This document shows positions 1 to 8,681 of a stretch of DNA of 64,000 nt, one piece after another. Below the pieces are notes generated by a model that was not told the DNA's origin, ran no database searches, and saw nothing but the letters and a program-made list of their open reading frames with translations. The position numbers and the translations under genes were made by a program. Numbering within the stretch: position 1 is the stretch's first letter; each line of letters starts with the position of its first letter. Origin of the DNA: JARBUG01 sp035628915 (GTDB lineage Bacteria > Bacillota > Sulfobacillia > Symbiobacteriales > Symbiobacteriaceae); assembly GCA_035628915.1 (NCBI GenBank), contig DASPIW010000038.1, positions 33,378-97,377 on the forward strand, in the 5' to 3' direction.

Positions 1-1
1 C

Positions 2-427
2 GCCGCCACGCTGGCGCTCCTGACGATTTTTATCACTACCATGGCCGGCGAGGCGGGTAACGCCGCCACGCAAGCGCTCGCCGTGGTTGTCCGTTCGCTG
101 GCGACCGGCGAAATCGAAACGAAAGACGTTTTCCGGGTCGTCTGGCGTGAACTGCGGGTCGGCGCCTTCGCGGGCGTTCTGTGCGGCATCGTCCTGGCGG
201 GCCTGTCGTATGCCATGAAAGGAAACCTTGCTCTCTCGCTGGTGGTCGGCCTTGCCATCGCCATCAATATTCCCGTTGCGAAGATTATGGGCGCCTTCTT
301 CCCGATCCTGATTACCCGGTTCGGCATCGACCCGGCCGTCGCGTCGGGCCCCTTCATTACAACGGTGACCGACGTCACCTCGATGCTGACCTACTTCGGC
401 ATCGCCACGCTGATTCTGCTGCGGTGA
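2..427 (+). CDS. mgtE: MgtE-type magnesium/divalent cation transporter, C-terminal part (5' end outside window)
   Basis: The reading frame is open from the first complete codon, so the N-terminal part lies outside the window. About 141 residues are visible. The motif GEAGNAATQALAVVVRSLA followed by hydrophobic helices and a PFITTVTDVTSMLTYFGIA ending is typical of the MgtE membrane domain, where the GNAGSQ-like segment lines the pore. The product should be an inner-membrane Mg2+ (or Co2+) channel; the CBS and N domains cannot be seen. A strong terminator follows at 452-500, so this is the last gene of its transcript. Family is fairly certain, substrate is inferred. Confidence 0.85.
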   Translation, partial: AATLALLTIFITTMAGEAGNAATQALAVVVRSLATGEIETKDVFRVVWRELRVGAFAGVLCGIVLAGLSYAMKGNLALSLVVGLAIAINIPVAKIMGAFFPILITRFGIDPAVASGPFITTVTDVTSMLTYFGIATLILLR

Positions 428-451
428 CCTGCCATGAAGTACAAACACGGA

Positions 452-500
452 CCGCCCCTCCCCGCACGCGACGTGTGTCAGGAGGGGCGGAGATTTTTTT
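452..500 (+). terminator. Rho-independent terminator after mgtE
   Basis: The arms CCGCCCCTCC (452-461) and GGAGGGGCGG (481-490) form a perfect 10-bp stem, followed by a run of seven T (494-500). It separates mgtE from the operator-controlled chemoreceptor gene. Confidence 0.85.
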
Positions 501-544
501 CGCAGCAAGAAGGAATTCTCGAAGGAGTTGCCGTAATCTCGTTA

Positions 545-560
545 CCGAAAACGTTTTCGG
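545..560. promoter_or_regulatory. LacI-type operator in front of the chemoreceptor gene
   Basis: CCGAAAACGTTTTCGG is a perfect 16-bp palindrome with the central CG typical of LacI/CcpA-family operators. It lies 28 bp before the ATG at 588. Near-identical palindromes occur at 3096-3113 and 4197-4212, so the three probably bind the LacI protein encoded at 3124. A CcpA catabolite site cannot be excluded. Confidence 0.75.
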
Positions 561-587
561 CGAAAGTTTTCGTGGGGAGAGAAGAAC

Positions 588-2333
588 ATGGCGTTTCGCT
601 GGTCCAGACTTCTGCCCGTCCGGTCGCAATCCCCGGCAGAGACTGCGGCTTCTCTGGCGCCGGCGCCCGAAGCTCCAGCCCCTGCGTTGAGCGGGCTGCG
701 GGCGGGTCTGGATGCCTGGGCGGAAACGTCGGCCCTGGCGGCGGTCGCTGACGGCCGCATCGGGCAGACGCTCTCCGACATCAGTTTTGGCTCTCGGGAT
801 CTGGCGGGCAGCATCGAAAAGGTTTCCGGCATGGCCGGCCAACTGCAGACGGCGGTCGCCGACATTGCCGCCGGTATGGAGCAGCAGAGCGACGCCCTCG
901 CCAGAGCTACGGGCCATTCGCAGCAGGTGGCCGAGGCGGCGGAACATGCCTCCCGGGAAGTGGACCGGCTGGCGCAGGCCATGCGGGAAGCAGCGGGTTC
1001 CGCCAGGGCCGGTGCCGGGGCCGTCGGCTCTACGGTGGCGCTGCTGGGCCAGGCCCGCGACGCCGTCTCCCGGTCGGCCGAGCCGATGGCGGACCTGCTG
1101 GGCCTCAGCCGGGAGATCAACCGGATTCTCGGCTCCGTCTTGCAGATTGCCAACCGGACCAACTTGCTGGCACTTAACGCGGCCATTGAAGCGGCCCGCG
1201 CCGGCGAGCACGGCCGTGGGTTCTCCGTGGTCGCCGAGGAGATACGAAAGCTGGCGGACAGCTCTTCGCAGTCGGCCCGGCAGGTCAGCGACCTCGTCCG
1301 GCGTGTCCGCGAAGAGACCGAATTGGCCACCGGGCTGGTCCAGACCGGCGCCGCCCAGGTGGATGAGATCACACGAACGGTCGAGACCGCCGTGCGGGGC
1401 CTGGAAGGTGTGCTGCAAAACACCGCGGCAATGGAGACGGCCGTGGAGGCGATTTCCGCGTCCGTCGACGGGCTGGAGACTTCCAGCCGCTCCCTGGCGG
1501 AAGCCATTTCCGGCGCAGCGGCCGTCTCCGAGGAGACGACCGGCCAGGCCGAAGTGATCGCGACCAACGCCCGGAACGTCGCCCAGGTGATGCATGGTGC
1601 GGCGGACCTTGCTGCGTACTTTGGCGCCGTTCAGGGACAGATTGAACGGGTGCTGAGGCCGGTGCGGGAGCATGTTTCCCGCGGCGGGCAGCTGCTGCAG
1701 GAACTGACGGCCATGGTGCCCGAGGATTGCGCACAGGCCGCCGGGCCCGTGGAGCTCCTGTGGGGCGACTGGATCTCCTGGCAGGACTCCGACGAGTGGT
1801 TCGGCCTGCAGCGGTTCATGGCGGCGAACGCCGACATCCGGCTGAAGCTGGTGCCGGCCCAGGTGGAGCTTGACGCCTTCCTGGCCGACCTGCGGATTCC
1901 GGACGTGACCTGGGCGGCTGTGAATGTGGCTACCCAGATTTTTGCGCCGATTGACGACCGTCTCCGGCAGGCCGGCTTCGAGTTCGGCGACTATCTGCCC
2001 GGGCTGGTCGATACCATCCGCAGCGTGGGGGGAGGCCGGCTCTATGGCCTGCCTGTTCATGTCGACATACCGGTGATGCTATACAACCCAGCCCTGTTTG
2101 ACCGGGCGGGCGTGCCGCATCCGCGCACTGCCACAAGCTGGCCGGATCTGATCCGGTCGCTGCAGCAGGTAAGCCGGGCGACCGGCGCCTACGGCCTCGA
2201 CATTCACTGGTCCCATGGGTTTGATTCCTTCTGCCAGCACTTCCTCAGCCCAGTAAACTGCCCACTCATGGACGACCACGGGCAGCGATTGACAGTCGGC
2301 CCGCAGCTCCGCGAGCAACTGCAGTTCCTCTGA
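588..2333 (+). CDS. Soluble methyl-accepting chemotaxis protein fused to a solute-binding-protein fold, cut short by TGA
   Basis: This frame encodes 581 residues and has no transmembrane segment. Residues about 50-380 form a chemoreceptor coiled coil with the conserved hairpin tip NRTNLLALNAAIEAARAGE near residues 188-206 and the CheA/CheW-binding stretch after it. From about residue 386 (PVELLWGDWISWQ) the sequence turns into a family-1 sugar-binding fold without a signal peptide, so the fusion should be cytoplasmic. The frame stops at TGA 2331-2333 in the middle of that fold, and the rest of the domain continues in the same frame (see 2334-2915). A TGG to TGA change would explain it. The LacI-type operator at 545-560 ties it to the glucan regulon downstream. 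Confidence 0.8.
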   Translation: MAFRWSRLLPVRSQSPAETAASLAPAPEAPAPALSGLRAGLDAWAETSALAAVADGRIGQTLSDISFGSRDLAGSIEKVSGMAGQLQTAVADIAAGMEQQSDALARATGHSQQVAEAAEHASREVDRLAQAMREAAGSARAGAGAVGSTVALLGQARDAVSRSAEPMADLLGLSREINRILGSVLQIANRTNLLALNAAIEAARAGEHGRGFSVVAEEIRKLADSSSQSARQVSDLVRRVREETELATGLVQTGAAQVDEITRTVETAVRGLEGVLQNTAAMETAVEAISASVDGLETSSRSLAEAISGAAAVSEETTGQAEVIATNARNVAQVMHGAADLAAYFGAVQGQIERVLRPVREHVSRGGQLLQELTAMVPEDCAQAAGPVELLWGDWISWQDSDEWFGLQRFMAANADIRLKLVPAQVELDAFLADLRIPDVTWAAVNVATQIFAPIDDRLRQAGFEFGDYLPGLVDTIRSVGGGRLYGLPVHVDIPVMLYNPALFDRAGVPHPRTATSWPDLIRSLQQVSRATGAYGLDIHWSHGFDSFCQHFLSPVNCPLMDDHGQRLTVGPQLREQLQFL

Positions 2334-2915
2334 GACCTGCGCCATAGGCACGGCGTGCTGGCCCCCGAGGTGCACCAGTCCTACGAATACAACGAGCAGT
2401 TAATCGCCCGGGGTCAGGTGGCCGCTGTCATGACCATCAGCCCCATGCTGAGCGTCTTTAGGAACGTCAGGCAGCGCACGGGCCAGACCTACGAAATCGC
2501 CCCGTTCCCCAGCTTCCCGTCGCACCCCGGCGTGGGCCCGTGCATGTCGTTCCTGATCGTCGGCATGAGCCGCTTCTCCCGCCACAAGGAAGAGGCCTGG
2601 CGGTTCCTGCACTACCTGCTGACCGACAGCCGCATTTACGAAGACAACTGCAAGGCAGGCCGAAACCTCTCCGGTCGCCTGACCCCCGAAATGCGCCGCG
2701 TCTACGAAGATTTCGGCCGCAAAAACCCACCCGCGAACTACCAGGCGATTTGGTCCCAAAAACGCGCACCAACCCCGCTCTACCTCTTCACCCCAAGTTT
2801 TCGCCGGGTCGCCGGCATCGGTTGGCAACAGGTCCAGCAGCTCATCTCCGGCCAGAAAACGGTCGACGAGGCCATGCAAACTCTTTCTGACTTCGCCCGG
2901 CTCCTTGAACGGTAG
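2334..2915 (+). pseudogene. C-terminal half of the solute-binding fold, separated by an in-frame TGA
   Basis: The frame of the preceding gene continues after its TGA. From 2355 it encodes VLAPEVHQSYEYNEQLIARG, then a stretch typical of the closing half of a bacterial extracellular solute-binding protein (MSFLIVGMSRFSRHKEEAWR, ending FARLLER). Counted through the stop, the product would be about 775 residues. No good ribosome site precedes the GTG at 2355, so separate translation is doubtful. Readthrough, a recent nonsense mutation or a sequencing error are all possible. Confidence 0.7.
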
Positions 2916-3095
2916 CGTTCCGCAGCGAAGCGAGGACCATTTCAAGGGTAGGCCGAAGTGCCGCGACGAGCGTCCCCTACCCGATCTCCACCCGCGGCTC
3001 ACGGCCCCGGTCGACCCACTACTGTGGAAACACGCTAGCTGAAAAATTCTCCGGGCGAACAGAAGGAGTTTGAAAAAGCGTATGGTATACTCTAA

Positions 3096-3113
3096 GTCGA
3101 AAACGTTTTCGAC
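3096..3113. promoter_or_regulatory. Autoregulatory LacI-type operator
   Basis: GTCGAAAACGTTTTCGAC is a perfect 18-bp palindrome just upstream of the GTG start at 3124, with a -10-like TATACT at 3086-3091 next to it. Bound repressor here would block transcription of the regulator's own gene. Confidence 0.75.
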
Positions 3114-3123
3114 GGGAGTGAGA

Positions 3124-4146
3124 GTGCTGACCATTCGCGACCTGGCCAAGCGGGCCGGGGTATCGGTCGCCACTGTTTCTCGGGTGCTGAACAACTATCC
3201 CGACGTGAGCGAGGAGACCAAGCACAAAGTCCTCGCCCTGGTTCAGGAGATGAACTTTCGCCCCAGCAACGCAGCGCGCAGCCTCGTTACCCGCCGGTCG
3301 AACATCATCGGCGTCTTCTTCTTGCAGGACCACATCGATTCCATGATCCTCCACCCGTTCTTCCAGGAAGTGATCGTCGGCTTCAAGCGGGCGGTGGGCA
3401 AGCGGGGATACGACCTGCTCTTCTTCACCAGCCAGAAGCCCGGCGACGGCGACTTTACTTACTTGAAGCGCTGCCGGCACCATCAAGTCGACGGCGTGGT
3501 GCTCATGGGCGTCAACCGGACCGACCCGCAGATGATCGAACTGACGGCCAGCGGCCTTCCCTGCATGTCCGTTGACGTAGACATGCTCGGCAGCCGGGCC
3601 GGATACGTCCTCTCCAACAACGAGGAAGGCGCCCGCCAGGCAGTGCGCCACCTGGTCTCCCTTGGCCACAAGGAGATCGCACTGATCAACGGCCCCACCA
3701 CCAGCCGTCCGGGACACGACCGCTTGATCGGCTACCGGGAGGCCATGGCGGAAGCGGGCCTCACCTACCGCTCGGAGTACGTTCACAACTTCGACTTCAC
3801 GTGGCAGCATGGCTACGAGTCCATGCAAAAGCTGCTTGACCTGCCTGACCGCCCGACAGCCGTCTTTGCCTCCGCCGACCTGATGGCTATGGGCGCCATC
3901 AAGGCAATTCGGGAGCGGGGCCTGCATGTTCCCGAAGATATCGCAATGGTCGGCTTCGACGATATCGAAGTGGCCTCGATGGTCCACCCGGCGCTGACCA
4001 CCATTCGCCAGGACAAGGAAGCCATGGGCAAGGCCGCCGGTGAGAACCTGGTGCGGCTGATCGAAGACCCCGGTTTCGCGCCCCCGGTCATCACGATGAA
4101 GACCGAACTGATCGTTCGGGAATCCTGCGGCGCAAGCCCGCTTTAG
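3124..4146 (+). CDS. LacI-family transcriptional regulator of the beta-glucan regulon
   Basis: The protein has about 340 residues. The N-terminal helix-turn-helix reads LTIRDLAKRAGVSVATVSRV, followed by the hinge helix, then a periplasmic-binding-type effector domain (DGVVLMGVN, NEEGARQAVRHLVSLGH, VGFDDIEVASMVHPALTTI). I chose the GTG at 3124 because the TTG start at 3070 would place the promoter and the 18-bp operator inside the coding region. Sugar-binding, cellulase, permease and beta-glucosidase genes follow, so the effector is probably cellobiose or another beta-glucoside. The effector is an inference; the family is certain. Confidence 0.92.
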   Translation: MLTIRDLAKRAGVSVATVSRVLNNYPDVSEETKHKVLALVQEMNFRPSNAARSLVTRRSNIIGVFFLQDHIDSMILHPFFQEVIVGFKRAVGKRGYDLLFFTSQKPGDGDFTYLKRCRHHQVDGVVLMGVNRTDPQMIELTASGLPCMSVDVDMLGSRAGYVLSNNEEGARQAVRHLVSLGHKEIALINGPTTSRPGHDRLIGYREAMAEAGLTYRSEYVHNFDFTWQHGYESMQKLLDLPDRPTAVFASADLMAMGAIKAIRERGLHVPEDIAMVGFDDIEVASMVHPALTTIRQDKEAMGKAAGENLVRLIEDPGFAPPVITMKTELIVRESCGASPL

Positions 4147-4196
4147 TTCCAGCGCGGGCCGTCCCGTTCCCCCTGCGGGGCGCCCCGCGCTCCTCT

Positions 4197-4212
4197 CCGA
4201 AACCGTTTTCGG
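4197..4212. promoter_or_regulatory. LacI-type operator upstream of the sugar transport operon
   Basis: CCGAAACCGTTTTCGG matches the operators at 545 and 3096 with one base breaking the symmetry. It lies 86 bp before the ATG of the sugar-binding lipoprotein gene and probably controls the transcript running to the beta-glucosidase gene. Confidence 0.72.
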
Positions 4213-4297
4213 CGACGAATCCGGACGCCGCCGATCGCTTCTACATAGTGACCTGCCAACCGCTCGTGGATAACAACATGTAGGGAGGTCTACACAC

Positions 4298-5677
4298 ATG
4301 TCGAAATGGACCCGCACCATCGCATTGGCCCTGGTCGCCCTGATGGTGGCGCTGGCCGCCGGCTGCGGCGGCACCGCCAACAAGAAGGAAGAGCCCGCTG
4401 CCGCTCCCGCCGCTGAGCCCGCCAAGGCTCCCGACCCTGTCACCCTGAACATGTGGATCATGCCCAACACCAACCAGACCGAGCAGGACATGATGACTGC
4501 CGCCAAGCCCTGGCTCGACAAGAACCCGCACGTCACCCTGAAGGTCACCGTTCTGGACTGGGGCTCCGCCCTGACCAAGATCACCACCGCTGCCACTTCG
4601 GGTGAAGGACCTGACCTGCTGCAGCTCGGCACCACCTGGACGCCCGCCGTGGCCGCCACCGGCGCCCTGGAAAAGCTGAACCTCGCCGACTTCGGCGGTA
4701 AGGACGCCTTCTTCCCGGCCTCGCTGCAGACCTGCAACCTGGCTCCGACCGCCGACTACTACGGTATCCCCTGGTTTGTCGATATGCGAGCCTACTACTA
4801 TCGGACCGACGTTTTCGCCAAGGCCGGCGTCGATCCCAAGAAGGCTTTCGAGACCTGGGACAGCTTCAAGGCTGCCCTGCAGAAGATCAACAACACCGAG
4901 ATCAACGGCAAGAAGGTCGCCGCCATCGGTTTCCCGGGTAAGAACGACTGGAACGTCCTCCACTTCATCTTCCCGTGGATCTGGGGCGCCGGCGGCGCTG
5001 AACTGACCCCCGACAACAAGAAGGCCGCAGTCAATACCGACGCTGCCGCCGAAGGCCTCCTGTTCTACACGGGCCTCGTCCGTGACGGCGTGGCGCCGAA
5101 GGCCTACCTCGAGAAGAACACCGCTGACGTCGACAACGCCTTCCACGCCGGTGAGTTTGCGATCCTGGCCGAAGGCCCGCAGCTGATTCGCAGCTACTAC
5201 ACCCCGGTTGCCCAGGGCGGAAACGACGACAAGATTCCGGCCAAGAACTACGACGTCGCCCCGTATCCCGCTGGCCCCAAGGGTCGGTTTACCTTCTTCG
5301 GCGGCTCGAACCTCTCCGTGTGGAAGTCCTCGAAGAACAAGGCCACCACGATTGACTTCCTGAAGTACCTCGCCTCCAAGGAGGGCCAGGTTGCCTACGC
5401 CAAGGTCAACGGCTATCTGCCCGCCATCAAGTCCGCTGAGGCCGACATGCTCGCCCTCGACAAGCGGTTCGGCGCCTTCTACGAGGCCGCCAAGTCTGGC
5501 CGCTCCTACCCGTCCATCGCTGCCTGGATGACCTCTGAGCCCATCTGGCAGAAGCACTTCGGCAACATCTGGGACGTCACCGCCGGCGTGACCGGCACCT
5601 ATGGCAAGGACGCCATCAAGGCCAACCTGGAAGCGCTGGCCAAGGATATCGACGCTCACCTCAAGACCGCCCAGTAA
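4298..5677 (+). CDS. Sugar ABC transporter substrate-binding lipoprotein (family 1)
   Basis: This is a 459-residue lipoprotein: MSKWTRTIALALVALMVAL leads to the lipobox LAAGC with the lipidated Cys near residue 24. A Lys/Glu/Ala/Pro-rich linker follows, then a family-1 extracellular sugar-binding domain (PDLLQLGTTWTPAVAATGAL, GIPWFVDMRAYYYRTDVFAKAG, HAGEFAILAEGPQLIRSY, FFGGSNLSVWKSS). It should capture oligosaccharide, most likely a cello-oligosaccharide given the neighbours, for the permeases at 7704 and 8678. The ribosome site is AGGGAGG at 4272-4278, upstream of the ATG. A LacI operator lies just upstream. Confidence 0.93.
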   Translation: MSKWTRTIALALVALMVALAAGCGGTANKKEEPAAAPAAEPAKAPDPVTLNMWIMPNTNQTEQDMMTAAKPWLDKNPHVTLKVTVLDWGSALTKITTAATSGEGPDLLQLGTTWTPAVAATGALEKLNLADFGGKDAFFPASLQTCNLAPTADYYGIPWFVDMRAYYYRTDVFAKAGVDPKKAFETWDSFKAALQKINNTEINGKKVAAIGFPGKNDWNVLHFIFPWIWGAGGAELTPDNKKAAVNTDAAAEGLLFYTGLVRDGVAPKAYLEKNTADVDNAFHAGEFAILAEGPQLIRSYYTPVAQGGNDDKIPAKNYDVAPYPAGPKGRFTFFGGSNLSVWKSSKNKATTIDFLKYLASKEGQVAYAKVNGYLPAIKSAEADMLALDKRFGAFYEAAKSGRSYPSIAAWMTSEPIWQKHFGNIWDVTAGVTGTYGKDAIKANLEALAKDIDAHLKTAQ

Positions 5678-5759
5678 TTCACCGCACCCCTGTGTCACTT
5701 CGAGGGCACTTCCTCCGTCATCGGAAGTGAGCCCAGCGCCCTGCCGCCTGCACGGGAAA

Positions 5760-5876
5760 CGGTTTGCCCCGTGGCAATGGCGCCACCTGCACGTTCCGCA
5801 GGTGGCGCCACGTGGGAATCGGCGGCTACTTCGTGTCGCCGCCGCCTCCGACGGTATGTTGCCACGGGGCAAACCG
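5760..5876. repeat. Long nested inverted repeat between the binding-protein and cellulase genes
   Basis: CGGTTTGCCCCGTGGCAA (5760-5777) is exactly reverse-complementary to 5859-5876. Inside it a second perfect stem pairs GGCGCCACCTGC (5779-5790) with 5798-5809 around a 7-nt loop. A smaller ACTTCC/GGAAGT hairpin lies just upstream (5708-5727). In RNA this would fold into a very stable branched structure in the leader of the cellulase gene. It may stabilise or attenuate the transcript, or be a miniature mobile repeat; no coding sequence is seen. Confidence 0.85.
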
Positions 5877-5962
5877 CTTGACCGCAGGCAGCAAATGCGC
5901 CGGGCTGCACTTCCGATGACTGCGGAGTCTGGTCCATCGAAGATGAACAGGGGGAATGCAGT

Positions 5963-7690
5963 TTGAAGCGATTGACCTTGACGGTATCTCTTGCCCTCCT
6001 GCTTGCTGCTTGCACCTCCGCAGGAGGAGGGAGCAAGGCGCCAGATGCCCCGGCCCCCACAACTGCCCCAGCCCCCGTGGAGGCACCGCTCCCCGCGAAC
6101 GTGCCCGAGGCGCCGCCGAACCGGATTACCGTCAATCAGGCCGGTTACCTGCCCGGGGCTGCTAAAGTCGCCACGGTCATGGCTGCGGAGGCGCCGGGGC
6201 CTGCGTTTCGGATCATCCGGGCCGAGAGCAGCCAGGAAGTCCTTGCCGGTACGCTCAAGGGCCCCGTGAAGGAGCCGGAGCAGGGCGGCGGCCTTGCCTG
6301 GTTGGCGGAGTTTTCAGAACTTAGCACGGAAGGTACCTATAAGGTTGATATAATGGGAACTGGGCAGTCGGCCCCGTTCCGCATCTCCCCACAAATCTAT
6401 ACCGATCTATACAAGACCACGATGCGCTCCTATTTTCTCCAGCGGTGCGGGGCGCCGCTCGACGACGCACTGACAGGCCTCAAACATGCCGCCTGCCACC
6501 TGCAGCCGTCTGCGCTCCACACTGACCCCACAATCATCGTGGACACAGCAGGCGGCTGGCATGATGCCGGCGATTACGGCAAGTACATACCATCGGCGGC
6601 CATTACGGTAGGGCAGCTGCTCATGCTGGCGGAAGCCTTTCCCGAGGCGGGCGCCTTTGAACTGGACGGCACGACGCTGCTGGACGAAGTCCGCTACGAA
6701 CTGGACTGGATGCTGAAGATGCAGCGCGCCGACGGCGCCGTCTACCACAAGGTGACCACCGAGAATTTCCCCGGCTGGATTCGCCCGGAAGCGGATATGG
6801 CACCCCTGATCGTCTACGACGTCGGCACCAACAGTACCGGGCTCTTTGCCGCCGCCGCCGCACGGGGCGCCCGGGCCTACGCCAAGGCCGATTCGGCGTA
6901 CGCCAAACGGCTGCGCACAGCGGCAGAGACCGCCTGGCAGTGGCTGGAGGCCCACCCGAACCAGATTCAGCCCCTGGTGGGAAAGACGGGCGCCTACCTG
7001 ACAAGCACCGACCGGGATCCACGGGAATGGGCGGCGGCAGAGCTGTTCGCCCTGACCGGTGAAAGCGTCTACGAAACGTACCTCAAAGAGCATCGCCGCA
7101 TCTCCGTGGGCCCGCCCGCCTGGGATAACGTCGCCGATATGGCTCTCCTGACCTATGCCGGGACACCGGCGGCTGACAGCGACTATAAAGCACGGGTCAT
7201 CGCCGTTCTCAAGGAAGAGGCGGACGCCCGGGTGGAGCGTGCGCAGGCCCATCCGTTCGGCGTAGCACTGAGCGGCAGCGAATACAAGTGGGGCTCGGCC
7301 CACAAGGCCCTGGCCGTGGGACAGCACCTACTGATGGTGGACCGCCTCGCACCGAGCCCGGCGTATGCACGCACAGCGATGGACCAACTGAGTTGGGTCC
7401 TGGGGCGAAATCCCGTAAGCAAGTCGTTCGTAACGGGGGTGGGCAGCGACTTCCCCAAGAATCAGCACCACCGCCTGCAGGCCGCCGCCGGCATGCTGGT
7501 CCCCGGTCTACTGGTCGGCGGTCCCAACGGCGATGCCCAGGATGATGCCGCCAAACCCAAGGGCGGCCTGGGGCCCCGGGCCTATGTAGACGTACGGGAA
7601 TCCTACAGCACCAACGAGCCCGCCATCAATTACAACGGTCCGCTGGTCTTTGTCTCCGGCTGGTTCGCTTTCTCACGTGACTACCGGTAA
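5963..7690 (+). CDS. Glycoside hydrolase family 9 cellulase, predicted lipoprotein
   Basis: The product has 575 residues, starting with TTG after GGGGGAA. The N-terminus MKRLTLTVSLALLLAAC is a lipoprotein signal with Cys at 17, so the enzyme is probably anchored outside the membrane. After a Pro/Ala linker comes a cellulase N-terminal Ig-like domain (NRITVNQAGYLPGAAKVATV), then the (alpha/alpha)6 catalytic domain. GH9 landmarks are GGWHDAGDYGKYIPSAA near residue 200 (catalytic Asp pair), FPKNQHHR near 500 and NEPAINYNGPLV with the proton-donor Glu near 552. It should cut beta-1,4-glucan outside the cell and feed the transporter in the same operon. Confidence 0.93.
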   Translation: MKRLTLTVSLALLLAACTSAGGGSKAPDAPAPTTAPAPVEAPLPANVPEAPPNRITVNQAGYLPGAAKVATVMAAEAPGPAFRIIRAESSQEVLAGTLKGPVKEPEQGGGLAWLAEFSELSTEGTYKVDIMGTGQSAPFRISPQIYTDLYKTTMRSYFLQRCGAPLDDALTGLKHAACHLQPSALHTDPTIIVDTAGGWHDAGDYGKYIPSAAITVGQLLMLAEAFPEAGAFELDGTTLLDEVRYELDWMLKMQRADGAVYHKVTTENFPGWIRPEADMAPLIVYDVGTNSTGLFAAAAARGARAYAKADSAYAKRLRTAAETAWQWLEAHPNQIQPLVGKTGAYLTSTDRDPREWAAAELFALTGESVYETYLKEHRRISVGPPAWDNVADMALLTYAGTPAADSDYKARVIAVLKEEADARVERAQAHPFGVALSGSEYKWGSAHKALAVGQHLLMVDRLAPSPAYARTAMDQLSWVLGRNPVSKSFVTGVGSDFPKNQHHRLQAAAGMLVPGLLVGGPNGDAQDDAAKPKGGLGPRAYVDVRESYSTNEPAINYNGPLVFVSGWFAFSRDYR

Positions 7691-7703
7691 GGAGGGTTTT
7701 GCC

Positions 7704-8681
7704 TTGAAGGTTGCTGCAAACGCACCGGCCCCTCCGACGCTCAGGCGAGTGGGACGGTTCGCCATGGAATGGCGGCGGAACGGCCTGGCCTACCTGATGG
7801 TGCTCCCGGCCTTCTTCTTCATGATGCTCGTCCACGTCTGGCCCATGCTGCAGGGCATTTACATGTCTTTCCTGAAGCTGACCCAGTTTACGCTCAAGCA
7901 ATTCCTCCATGCGCCGTGGATCGGCCTGCAGAACTACAAGGACGTGCTGCTGGACGCGGAAAACCCGATCCGGCAGGGGTTGGTGCTCGCCGCCCGCAAC
8001 ACGGGCATTTACACCGTAGCGGTCACCCTGGGTGTGATGGTCACGGCCATGATCGTCGCCCTGCTGCTCAACCGGAATTTCAAGGGCCGGGCCTGGGTGC
8101 GCACGGCGATGCTGATGCCCTGGGTCGTGCCCAGCTATGTCGTCGGCGTCCTCTGGGGTTTCATGTGGCACCAGGATAACGGCCTGATCAACAAGATCCT
8201 GGTCGACTGGCTGCACATTCTGAGCGACAAGCCGTTCTGGCTGATCGGCCCCAACACCATCTGGGCGATCGTGATCCCGACCATCTGGCGCTCCTGGCCG
8301 TACGTGATGATCGTTTTCCTGGCCGGGCTGCAGACGATTCCGAACGACTTATACGAGGCGGCCGATATCGACGGCGCCAGCCTCTGGCAGAAGTTCACCC
8401 GCATCACGGTGCCCATGCTCAAGCCGGTGATCGCCATTCAGATCCTTTTCCAGATCATCTACAACGTGTACTCCTACAACATCGTCATCATGATGTTCGG
8501 CAACGGCGCCGGCCATCCGGGCGACTGGGGCGACCTGTTCATGACGGCCCTGGTCCGCAACTCGTTCTCCCGGTGGCTCTTCGGCTACGGCGCTGCCTTC
8601 TCCACGGTGCTTATGCTCGGCATGATGGTCGTCGTCTGGCTCTGGTATAAGATCTTCCGACAGGAGTTGGTGATCAAATGA
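7704..8681 (+). CDS. Sugar ABC transporter permease, MalF/UgpA type
   Basis: The protein has about 325 residues with six or more hydrophobic segments and the permease loop EAADIDGASLWQKFTRITVPML that contacts the ATPase. The TTG at 7704 sits 9 nt after GGAGG (7691-7695); an earlier in-frame start would overlap the cellulase gene. It pairs with the next permease, whose ATG overlaps this stop codon. No ATPase gene is present in the cluster, so a shared MsmK-type ATPase is probably used. Confidence 0.92.
   Translation: MKVAANAPAPPTLRRVGRFAMEWRRNGLAYLMVLPAFFFMMLVHVWPMLQGIYMSFLKLTQFTLKQFLHAPWIGLQNYKDVLLDAENPIRQGLVLAARNTGIYTVAVTLGVMVTAMIVALLLNRNFKGRAWVRTAMLMPWVVPSYVVGVLWGFMWHQDNGLINKILVDWLHILSDKPFWLIGPNTIWAIVIPTIWRSWPYVMIVFLAGLQTIPNDLYEAADIDGASLWQKFTRITVPMLKPVIAIQILFQIIYNVYSYNIVIMMFGNGAGHPGDWGDLFMTALVRNSFSRWLFGYGAAFSTVLMLGMMVVVWLWYKIFRQELVIK

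Noticed and set aside
375..2060. Long minus-strand open frame over the chemoreceptor gene
   Set aside because: It is a high-GC shadow of the MCP coding region, rich in Arg/Gly/His and without domain features. The same holds for the long antisense frames at 4241-5872, 22286-24685, 36903-39371 and 43205-45301.
2331..2333. Selenocysteine codon in the chemoreceptor fusion
   Set aside because: No Cys/Sec site is expected in this part of a solute-binding fold, and no SECIS-like hairpin was seen right after the TGA. A Trp-to-stop change is simpler.
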